Assembly: GCF_025024155.1 (NCBI RefSeq)
Contig: NW_026251851.1
Coordinates: 1-49,884 of the forward strand
DNA length: 49,884 nucleotides
Source of the DNA: Gamsiella multidivaricata
Lineage: Eukaryota; Mortierellomycota; Mortierellomycetes; Mortierellales; Mortierellaceae
Direction: 5' to 3'
Both the position numbers and the translations under genes were made by a program. The notes beneath the pieces are model-generated. The model was not told the DNA's origin. It did no database searches and saw nothing but the letters and a program-made list of their open reading frames with translations. This document shows positions 31,863-41,491 of this stretch, in pieces (position 1 is the stretch's first letter; each line of letters opens with the position of its first letter).

Positions 31863-33865
31863 ATGACGAAAAGGCTGCTTGCCATTGCCGATACCAATGC
31901 CGATACCTCTATGGTTCTCGCTACTGATAACAAGGCGGATGCTGGGTCGCTGGAGAACGACTATGACGAGCTTGTCGACGAGGACTGGCTGGACATGGAT
32001 AATTTGCCAACTTCAGCCCAACTGACATTACTCGATAAGACTCCTCTATCTATTCCCGCCGATGATGACCACCAAGTACCCTCGTTGCCCCTCTCTGCCG
32101 GAGCCAGGCAGCAGTCTGTAGGGAGCTCTGCAAGCGCAGTAACAGGTGCACCTGCAACCGTTTCCCCTGCAACCGTGGGTTTGTCAGGAATAGAACTACA
32201 TGACCTTCAGCTACAGCTACAGGAGCACCTTCCAGGATCAACTAGTCCCTCGCCATCCTCGCATGACTCTGAGTATTCTCTACTCGACCCTTCAACAGAG
32301 CAAAGTCGAAAGAATTCCATGTCGAGCATCACAGGCTTCCATGCGCTCACCCCCACGAGCCCTTCGACGAGCGTCGGTGACGATTTTTCTGGGATCGAGT
32401 CGGCCTCCGTAGGGTCATTTAATAATGGAGTACCCAGCTCTGTTTCTTCCGATAGAGAGAGCCCTTCGGAGGATGACAACGAAGACGTGCACGTCGTAGA
32501 TGATACGTCTGACAAGAGTGACAATGGAGGGTTACAGAACAGCCTGGATCTAGAGCCCATAAGCGGCGCGGATTATACGGTAGAGACGGCACCGGTAACC
32601 TTGACCTTCTCTGCTCTGGCCTCTCCGCCCGCCAGTACGCCAGCTCGACGGGCTATGTACAGAACCACTGTGGAGAATGCAGCCAGCGATAGCGAGGACG
32701 AGCGGGGGTTACGCAGCCTGCCTTCGGGAATGCGACATAGAGGATTTCGCATACAACAGGGCAACCCAGAGGATCTTCGACAGCCGTTTTTTAACGCGTC
32801 AGCAGCGATACCGACCATGCCTGGAGCATTCACTGCGGAAATGGACGCAGAGATTCCCCAACGTGGACAACCTACGACGCCAGCAGTAACAGCAACAGCG
32901 ACGAACGACCAACCTGTAGAAGAACGACAATGCAGGATCTGCCTTGGTGGAGTTGACGAGGAGGACACATTAGGACGATTAATTTCGCCTTGTCTGTGCA
33001 AGGGATCTATGAAATATGTCCACGTTGAGTGGTGAGTGCGCACTTCTGAGATATAGACATGCATTGTCCCTTTAGCACCAATTGCTGGCCTACTGTTGAA
33101 CTGATCACCGTGTTATTGATCTTTTTTTCTCCTGCAGTCTGAATGCCTGGAGAGCTAGGAGCCCCAAGCCTGAGAGCCATTACAAGTGCGACACCTGCAA
33201 ATATTCTTTCTCGTTCCGTCGAACGAGCTTTGCTCGATATTTAGCACATCCCCTAACTGTCTTTGTACTGACCATGGCGGTGTTTGCTGCTGCTGTTTTT
33301 GCTGCTGGATTCGCCATGAAATTGTTCTTCTACCTGATGATGGATGAACCTCAAGAATTCATCTATCCTGCCGATCTGTAAGTTTTAGACAGTGGACAGA
33401 ATACGATCGAAAGACTTTATAGGATTGATCCTTATCAGAGCTCATTCTTTCATTATTATTGTTAGTGATGATTATGACGATGTTGAGCTCTTGCGACTGA
33501 AAGAGAGCGTAGTTATCTTCAGGACACCGGATAGTCTGCGGGCTGTTTTCCGGATTGACAAGAGCCATATGGTTTTTGGATCGTTCTTTGTCAGTATAAT
33601 TGGATTCCTACAGCTTCTGCTCTCGGCCCTCTGGATGGGTGGGGGCGGCGGAGTATTCAGGATCGGCGGGTTCGGACTCGGAGGTGGAAGACGGAGAGGT
33701 GCCCGTGGCGAGCGCCAAAGAGAGGCCGGGATCGGAGGCATGTTGATGGTCATGATTTTGGTGTTTGGACTGTTCAAGTCTTTGTACATGACCTACCAGT
33801 TTGTGCATCGTGTATCGCGACGCGTGCTGGCCAAGGCTGAGATGATGGTGTTGGAAGTGCAGTAA
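31863..33865 (+). CDS. RING-CH membrane E3 ubiquitin ligase
   Basis: Three exons (31863-33031, 33138-33377, 33466-33865) join in phase to 602 residues. About 350 N-terminal residues are acidic, Ser/Thr/Pro-rich and probably disordered. A C4HC3 RING-CH (RINGv) finger starts at Cys357: CRICLGG, PCLCKGSMKYVHVECLNAW, then CDTCKYSF. Three hydrophobic segments follow: LTVFVLTMAVFAAAVFAAGF, FFVSIIGFLQLLLSALWMGG and MLMVMILVFGLFKSLYMTY. A Gly/Arg-rich loop lies between the second and third. Membrane-bound RING-CH ligases of the Doa10/MARCH class ubiquitinate membrane or misfolded proteins. This layout, with the finger just before the membrane part, is closer to small MARCH-like proteins than to 14-pass Doa10. 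The exact orthologue is unclear. Confidence 0.9.
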
Positions 33866-34010
33866 CGGTCAATAACTCTTCGCGCTCTTGCATAATAAAA
33901 ATGTTGCTTTGTTATAGACCGGTCTCCATATTTGCTCATTCACGGTCTATTTCAACGCTGTGAGAGCCAAGGATTTTTAGGGACACGACCTACGCTGTGC
34001 ACGTACATGG

Positions 34011-35855
34011 ATGCACCCACACGTCCTCATGCCTTTCGACAAACTTCAATGCACTGCGTCTCCATCGTCCACCATCAGCTCATCAATCCGTGCGGAAACA
34101 TCCAGCTCCGAGTTCGACATAAAGGAACGAGCACCAGCGGCAAGTGTATCGGCCATGGGGATGACGACCATAGCCTCAGCGCCCACAAGAGCAAGGAAGT
34201 TAAGACCCCCGCTTCCTTTTCGATATCCAGCAGCAGGTACATCAGGATCAGAACATGATGCCACCATAGTCCGGATGATCGACAATGGCCATTCCTGGGC
34301 CGAAATCGAAGAAATTGCAGGAGAGGGAGCCTTTGATCGATATTACCACTCCTTGGATCCTGACCTTGAATCGTACTGGAGCATCGAGGCCATCGCCAAG
34401 CTGGACAGCATTGTTCAGGGCTTTCTCGCAGTAGCACCAATAACCACGCAAGCTGGAGATGACAGTGTCGATGTAGGTGAGGGGCTGTCTTGGGAAAAGA
34501 TATCAGACGATATAGGATCAACAATGCCCGGTATCTGCATGTATGTCTGGACTACATTTGGAAATGGAAGACCGCTCTCAGAGGAGGAAAAAACTATTGA
34601 AGCAGAGCAAGAGCGGAAACGCATTGCGGAAAACGAGATGGAACAGGCGCAGTTAGCTGAGGCTAAGAAAAGGGCACGGCTTGAAGAGGAAGCTGAGAAG
34701 GGAAGGTCGCGATTGACAGAGGTCGGGAAACATAAGATATGGCTGGCAGAGGAAGCAGAAAAGGAAAAGTCACGGCAAGCAGCGGAGGCAGAGAAAGAGA
34801 AGGCGCGCTTGGCAAAGAAGAAGGCAAGGCAGAAGTCACGGCTAGCAAAGGTACAGGAGGCAGAGATGAAACGGAAAGCGGCATTACGAAGGGCAAGGCT
34901 CGTGACCAGCGACGACGACGAGGATGATGAGGACGACGAAGGAATCGGTGTCTCTTCAGCCATTGAGTATCGCGTGAATAATGCCTCCACTACTCTGGGG
35001 TCCTCGAGAGGCCTCTCTCTCCGGCTGCGTAACAAGCACCCTTCAACTTCATGGACGATGCATCATCACAATAAGGATTTTACCCATCCAACTCTCGCGG
35101 ATCTCATACCGACAAAGTATCCAAGGACGCAGACAACTGAGACCATAGCCAGCGTGGGAAAGGCGAGAGCGTTAACGATGGGGGATATCGACGACAGCCG
35201 CCTATGGCGGACTCGTAGCCGGGCGCAAATGCAGAAGCAGATTGATGCGAGAGCTCTAATGGAGGGCCTTGCGCGGAAACAGCAGGTGGAGGCAGATCAG
35301 CGGCAACGTGAGCTCGAAAAAATGCTTGATGGTCAGAAGGCACTCAAGGTTGCGAGTGAGAGGAGGAGGCAGGAATCCAGACTGTGCCCAATATCTAGCT
35401 TATCGATGGGTACTCAACTGACGACTACGGATCTCGAGAACCAGGACACCCAAGCGCCCGGTAACCATCTTGGATCGCAAACTCATAAGCGGCAGAGGAT
35501 TCTCTCTGGACAGAAGAATCATAGATGGCTACAGAGATACTCAACTCCCCCGATCGCAGTAGCTCCATTGGTTGTCGACCTCACAAAGGATACAAAGGAC
35601 GCGGAATCAGGCCACAATACCGTTCCAAGCTATGCTCAGCAGATATCATTCCCCCTGAGGCCTTTCTGGGCGCCTTCCCCAAACACAAACCCATACTACG
35701 ATGTCTTGACATGGACGGCTGAGGACATCAAGAAGATGTGGAGCAGTTGGCTGCAGGTTGGCGACAACTGGGACCTAATTTCTAAGCATGCGCTTCAAGG
35801 AAGACACTCTCCGCATGCATGTCAAGCCTTTGTCATGGGAAGGGGCTTTGTCTGA
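34011..35855 (+). CDS. Myb/SANT-like protein with central coiled coil
   Basis: A single exon of 614 codons starts only 145 bp after the RING-CH gene. Three Trp-containing helical segments look like Myb/SANT-type repeats. Two are N-terminal (IVRMIDNGHSWAEIEEIAGE with YWSIEAIAKLDSIVQGFL, and LSWEKISDDIGSTMPGICMY). One is C-terminal (LTWTAEDIKKMWSSWLQVGD, NWDLISKHALQGRHSPHACQ). A long charged coiled coil of E/K/R-rich 10-12-residue units (AEKEKSRQAAEAEKEKARLA type, about 200-300) and an acidic DDDEDDEDDE run lie in between. The family was not recognised; a DNA- or chromatin-binding role is inferred only from the Myb-like segments. The start could also be the in-frame ATG 18 bp downstream. Confidence 0.75.
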   Translation: MHPHVLMPFDKLQCTASPSSTISSSIRAETSSSEFDIKERAPAASVSAMGMTTIASAPTRARKLRPPLPFRYPAAGTSGSEHDATIVRMIDNGHSWAEIEEIAGEGAFDRYYHSLDPDLESYWSIEAIAKLDSIVQGFLAVAPITTQAGDDSVDVGEGLSWEKISDDIGSTMPGICMYVWTTFGNGRPLSEEEKTIEAEQERKRIAENEMEQAQLAEAKKRARLEEEAEKGRSRLTEVGKHKIWLAEEAEKEKSRQAAEAEKEKARLAKKKARQKSRLAKVQEAEMKRKAALRRARLVTSDDDEDDEDDEGIGVSSAIEYRVNNASTTLGSSRGLSLRLRNKHPSTSWTMHHHNKDFTHPTLADLIPTKYPRTQTTETIASVGKARALTMGDIDDSRLWRTRSRAQMQKQIDARALMEGLARKQQVEADQRQRELEKMLDGQKALKVASERRRQESRLCPISSLSMGTQLTTTDLENQDTQAPGNHLGSQTHKRQRILSGQKNHRWLQRYSTPPIAVAPLVVDLTKDTKDAESGHNTVPSYAQQISFPLRPFWAPSPNTNPYYDVLTWTAEDIKKMWSSWLQVGDNWDLISKHALQGRHSPHACQAFVMGRGFV

Positions 35856-35969
35856 CGCCCCGTCAACAAATGTGTGCTGGCAGGATTTTAACTTAAAATA
35901 TAGATTGATGGGCCAGTTATATCCATGTATTATAAGATAGAATATAACGATTGGCTATTGCTACGAGAA

Positions 35970-37344
35970 CTATGCTGCACCATGCCTCACTGTCTGATAT
36001 GCACACTCGGCCCGCCTTCTAGGAATGTCCAGATCATAGTTCTCCTGCAAATAGTCAATGATAGAGGATACTGTCATCAACGAATTGAACGTTCTTTTCT
36101 CTAATAAATCTCGGGAAGATGTTATTGCTTAAGGTAAGAATCTAGAGCAAGGAGGCCATGTTATAATCCGCAAGCCAGGAAACCAGAGCAGAGCCGTAAA
36201 CCATGAGTGACTTACCGGCGTTACTCATGCTCCTCTCAAACATGTACATCAGATGGTGGTGAAAGATGAATGCGTTTGTTCCATAGGATAGGGCTAGGTC
36301 CACATAATCTTCGATGCATTCCCAAGGTGTAGTTGTATGGCCTGCAAACAAAGCAGGATTCTCTAGAATGCCTCTCGCAGCCATGGTGCCTGTTGTAGTA
36401 TCGGATCAAATTATCTCTTGTCAACGATAGATTCAAGTCCGTAAATACAATATATACATTATTACTTTTTCGTTTATTACCATCGACGCCGGTTGCCTCG
36501 ACAATCATGTTAGCATCGTCTATTGAGAAAACATCTCCGTTTGCCAGAACAGGCACTGTGGAGACTTCTTTTACGAGCTTCATGCCCTCTATACTGACCG
36601 GCTCTGTCGATTTTTGTCTCCGCGTCCTTCCATGAACGGTGATGAAATCTACTCCAACCGACAATGCTCTCTTCACAAATTCCTCCGTTTCCCTATCAAT
36701 CATCAAGAACAGAGGCGAAGAAAGATTACCTTGAACAGCTCTTGACCCATTGTCATCGGCAGTTGAATAATAATGCCTTTACCTGAGATCCTTATGAATA
36801 CGAATCTTGATCGAACATGGTACATCGATTCGAGCCTTGGTCATGCGGATCATATCGCGCACCGTTTCCGGGTCCGACATCAGGTGCGAACCAATCTTTT
36901 CGTTGACAGCCCATTTTTGCGGACAACCGCAATTGATGTCGATGCCTGATACATAGGGCGCTACTAATTCTGCAGCATTGGCCAGGTCAACGCTGGTTGA
37001 GGCTGCAAATTGGATCACAACAGGATCGTCCAGTAAGTTGGTGGAGAACTCGCATTCGCGGGAGTAGTTACTGGCAGAGAAGACGTCTGCAAGAATCATG
37101 GGCGTGTACACGATATCGCAGTTGTACCTGAGCAGCAATTGGTATTAGTGTAGGTTCGAATGTCCCATAGTGCAGCAGTCGTTTGATATCACCAATAACA
37201 GTACCTCCGCACAAGCTCTCGGAAGGGTAGCTTGCTGTAACGGACCATGGGGGCACAGACGTTCAGGGGCCTGGCCCTGGTGGAAAAGATCTGAAGAATG
37301 TCCTTTCTCGGGAGGGATCTCTGCGGGGTGTTCTCAAGCGACAT
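35970..37344 (-). CDS. DUS4: tRNA-dihydrouridine synthase, Dus4 type
   Basis: Five exons (37344-37205, 37127-36783, 36692-36481, 36389-36216, 36109-35970) join in phase to 336 residues, close to human DUS4L (317) and yeast Dus4 (367). It is an FMN-dependent TIM barrel: CAPMVRYSKLPFRELVRRY, YTPMILADVF, VVIQFAASTSVDLANAAELV, GIDINCGCPQKWAVNEKIGS with catalytic Cys115, CSIKIRIHKDLRETEEFV, FITVHGRTRRQ, VPVLANGDVFSIDDA and GTMAARGILENPALF. It reduces uridines 20a/20b of tRNA D-loops to dihydrouridine with NADPH. The last exon uses a weak acceptor (CCCGAG), but it restores a normal C-terminus ending VRHGAA. Confidence 0.95.
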
Positions 37345-37352
37345 GGCGGAAT

Positions 37353-37385
37353 GTGTGCGATGTGTGCGATGTGTGCGATGTGTGA
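37353..37385. repeat. Tandem 9-bp repeat ATGTGTGCG
   Basis: Three full units plus partial ones lie directly upstream of the DUS4 start codon. Confidence 0.85.
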
Positions 37386-37534
37386 GGGATGGAGTGGAAC
37401 AAAAAAAAACGACGCCACCAATTTGAGCTGAGTCGGTGTTGCGCTTGGATGGAGTAAGGAAACTCCCAATCTGAATGCTCGAATAATTTGTGTCCCACAC
37501 TGAATACAACAGTCTAACCCACAACTACGCACAC

Positions 37535-37578
37535 TGTAGCAAGTGATCAGCACAACGGTCTTCTTGTTCAACTGGAAC
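37535..37578 (+). repeat. 44-bp direct repeat, unit 1
   Basis: The unit begins TGTAGCAAGTGATCAGCACA and ends CAACTGGAAC. It matches 37617-37660 with one T/C difference; the unit spacing is 82 bp. Confidence 0.9.
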
Positions 37579-37616
37579 CATAATTCATTATTGATATATC
37601 TAAGCAAAAGGGTACT

Positions 37617-37660
37617 TGTAGCAAGTGATCAGCACAACGGCCTTCTTGTTCAACTGGAAC
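37617..37660 (+). repeat. 44-bp direct repeat, unit 2
   Basis: This is the second copy of the 37535-37578 unit in the same orientation, with one base different. Confidence 0.9.
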
Positions 37661-38403
37661 AAGGAACAAAAGACCGCTGGCTTCGATCCTCCTTTTATAC
37701 AGGCACAACCCCAAAACCTAATATCAAATCCTGCGTACCCTCGGTGGCTGCTGGCCAACATCGGGAACAGGGCTATTGGAAGACGAGGAGGCAGTGCTGA
37801 GTAGCAGACTAACAGTGGTTGCCCCTAAAAATTGGCTAACTCCTGTTTATGCCACTGAGCACGCGCATGTTTGTAACACCACCCTCCTCCCCGTCCTCCT
37901 CCCCATTGCTCTCAAGAGCCAACGCAAGAAAACAACAATGACACACTTGTCGTTATCATGGTCATGCTCATTGAAATTGTCATTGTCATTCCTCTTTTTT
38001 TCTTTTCTCTTTTTTTCGGCCGCCTCCTCGATACGCGCTTAGAAGCACTTCAGATACGTCCTGTGCATCCGATTGACCGCACACTTCACGCTTCATGCAT
38101 TGCTTTGCAGTTCAGTAGTGTCTGGCAGTCTGACCGTCTCATTAGAAGGAGTACCTGTTTGCCTATCTGCTACCCTCCTCTTCTTTCTTGTTCCTAGTCA
38201 TAATTTACTTTTTTCTTTCTTCCAGTCAAGATAAGACAAGAAAGACAACAGGACAATACAGCTCACACAGCAATCAGGACTCATAAAAGAACTGGAGACA
38301 AAGAACAGGCTCAGGACGACTGCACTCAGGAAGACAAACCAAGTATCAAAGAAACAGCGGCATCACAAAGACTGTAATTGCAACTACGACCGCTGCGGCC
38401 CCG

Positions 38404-41400
38404 ATGACCTCAATGGCGTCTTCAAAGCCATTGCCGCCTATCCCTGTATCCGGTGCGGAAAAGGCGCTGCAAGCACAGACATTTGCACAAGCACAGCCTC
38501 AGTCGCAGACAGCGGAACAGTCAAAACTGCCGCAATCAGCACATCCAGATACGCCACCAGTCAACACTCTCACAAGCATCTTCTCTTCACTCCTCTCCTC
38601 GGCCGCCTTCTCTTCTATGTCAGCTTCAAAAGCTGTCGCTGCTGCTGCAATCCCAAGGCATCCCTCCAGAGCGCCCACGCCAACCCTATCAGAGTCAACA
38701 GGAACACCTACATCAACGGCACTCACTGGCGTCGCTTCACTACCACCACCAGGATCAAGAACAGGAACTGATATACCAGCCCCAGCCTCTTCCTCAGCAA
38801 CGCCAGCAATAGCAACATCAATGGCCATCGCTAAACGACAGCAGCAGGTCATGGTCTCTCTGGACCAACGGTCCTTCCAGCATTTGCGGGCTATCGCTCG
38901 CCAGTCTATAGCGAGCTCCTATCTCGAGCCAGAGATCCTCTGGCAGCGGCTTTTCATGGATCTTGTCCACGTCCTTGCCGTGAATGCAGCCAATGCATGG
39001 CAACAGATCGAGGCGGCACATAAAGTAGCTCGAGCGGATCAAAACGACGGCACCAATGGCCTGGCAAGCATTGCTACCACGGCAATAGCGTCAGGCATAG
39101 TGAAGCCAGACATGAATAAAGAACAAGCGGAGGTCAAAGACAATGGCGAGAACAAGGACAAGGACAAGGACAAGGATGCCAAAAGCAAGCCTGCCTTCAA
39201 CTACAGTATTCGCCTTGTCAAGAACATCAGCTCTACCCAGGAATGCTCATTCACCGCTGGTCGATTCGAGGGAGAGCCTCTCTTGCTGGAAGAGCAATCT
39301 ATCACAGAGCGAAGGAGACGTATGTCACCACAGTATGCCGCCATGGTCTCCCTTTGGATTTTCTCGTCAATACGTCTCTACAGCATCTACATCAGAGCTT
39401 CTTGTTTACCGATATCTTTGGCATTGTTTATCATTAATAGCGCCTAAGGGAGGGCGACCCATAATTCCTCTTGGAGGTACTATCTCGCTTGCTGCCGGAT
39501 TGGAGGATTTGCCAAAGGCTGAAAAGATCCTGGAACTCCTGGTCTTTGCACTGTGCTCCTTGCACCTAGAAGCCTACCTCATGCGCGACCACAACGCTCC
39601 TAGACCAGACATCTCTGCGGCTCACGAAGCGGACGCCAAGTACAGCAAATCACCCACAAATTCACAACCAACCACTCTCAGCGATTCGAAGCGAGCGTCT
39701 AAAGGATCCATGTTCTTTGGATGGTTGTCCCGTGGCACTTTACCCGCGAAGTACAAGAAGGGAACAACACAGCTGGCCCAGGATCTGGATACTGCTTCTG
39801 GAAGCGGGTATCTCACCAATGGCTTAGGGCAGAACAACAGGTCAAGCATCGCCAACGACTTTGGAATGGCTGAGGATCTTCAGAGCTACCAGAGCCATCG
39901 ATTCGCAAAAATTATCCAGCAGGTGGAAAAGGCCATCATATCCGTTTCGCCGGAAATCACCTTCCCTCCGCCCTACCTCTTGCTTCGCCTGCGGGACGAG
40001 GAGGTTGTTGGGCCAGACTCAAAGAGGAAGTCATACACGTGGGAAGACGTGGAGTTCGTCGCGAAAAAAATCGGCTTTGGCAATCGCTTGAATCAGGCGA
40101 ACATCGCTGGCGGCAGTCAGCTCACGCGCTTTGGAACAACGTCGATCAGCGTCCACAATAACAACAAACTGCCAAAGTCAAACCGGCTGCCTGCCGACTC
40201 TAGAGCCGGACTGGACCATCTCATGACCAATAGCAACTCGCTTCAGGGGATATTCAACCACCAATCCATTACGTTTTCATACTCGTACTACTGGTCTGCG
40301 ACGGCTGCGGCGCCATGCAACCCACCCAACTTGATAACGGTCGACTATTACCGTAAGGCAGGGCTCTATGAAGACATGGGTCTCGGTGAGATGATTGAGT
40401 ACATTTGCAAGCGAGCCAACTCGGATTGTCTCGACAAGACATGTGGCCACAAGCGACTCGAGCACATTTCAACTTATACGCATGGCGAGGCCAGAATCAA
40501 CATTACGGTGGAGCAGCCCCGAATTGATTCCGCCACAGATTTTGATTTAGAAGAGTTCGCACCCTTTTTAGCCAACAACAGGACGATTGCCGTGTGGACC
40601 AGATGCAAGATGTGCAAGGCAAAGACGAAATCGAGAGAGCTATCGCGGCCAGCTCGATTGTATTCCTTTGGAAAATATCTAGAGCTGCTTCTATATGGTC
40701 AGCACTTTACGCCCGGTCCGCGGCCTCTTTGCGGCCATGCTCTGAATAAGGATGCTATCGCCCGGTGCTTCTTCTACCGTGAACTTGTGGTGACGTTTGA
40801 GTTCGAGAGTATCGATTTGTTTGAGATGCGGATATCAAGACTGCAAGTCCACGAGGACTATCCTGCGATGCCACGATTCAACCCTGGTGACATGGACGAC
40901 GACAGGCACCATTATTCAACTTCATATTCGTCCACAATAGGGTCCTCTCCGCGCGCCAGCACACTCTCTGTTTCGGTTAACGGCGACTACCTCGCAGAGG
41001 CTGAGCAGGCGAATATCCTAGACACCGTTCGACTTGAGATAATGCACTTTTATGAGTCTTGCAAGAAAATTGTCGTTGCCATGGAGGAGCACCTCGGAGA
41101 GACCAAATCTATATCCAAGCAGACCAGCAACAGGACCAGTAAAGCATCGGCCCCTGCTGTGGCAAAGGACCCAGCTCAAAAGGTCGCGTTGGATTGTCTG
41201 GATGAGCTGGGTGAGCGATGGAAGGCAGACGAATTCGATTTGTACGACCAACTCAAACACGTCTCACTTCCTCGATTGAACGAACTTCGCAACCGATTCA
41301 GGGATTACGTCAAGAGAACCATGCGCTCCATGGAGACCTGGCAAAATGAACATTACCCTGAGGCACTACAATCGAAAGACAAGGGCTCGATTGAGTGGGC

Positions 41401-41453
41401 ATTGCCAGACTATGTCATGTATGTGAATTCACCTTCGGCTTGGGGAATGCTTG

Positions 41454-41491
<38 letters not shown>

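Larger units (their letters stand above)
37345..38403. promoter_or_regulatory. Divergent region between DUS4 and FAB1-like gene
   Basis: The 1.06-kb region has no gene. It contains a tandem ATGTGTGCG repeat (37353-37385) beside the DUS4 start, two 44-bp direct repeats (37535-37578, 37617-37660), and C/T-rich tracts near 37990-38030 and 38170-38225 that look like 5' regulatory or leader sequence of the kinase gene. Confidence 0.5.

Noticed and set aside
37345..38403. Missing FYVE exon of the FAB1-like gene upstream of 38404
   Set aside because: I read all plus-strand frames for paired Cys motifs of a FYVE finger and found none before the DUS4 start.
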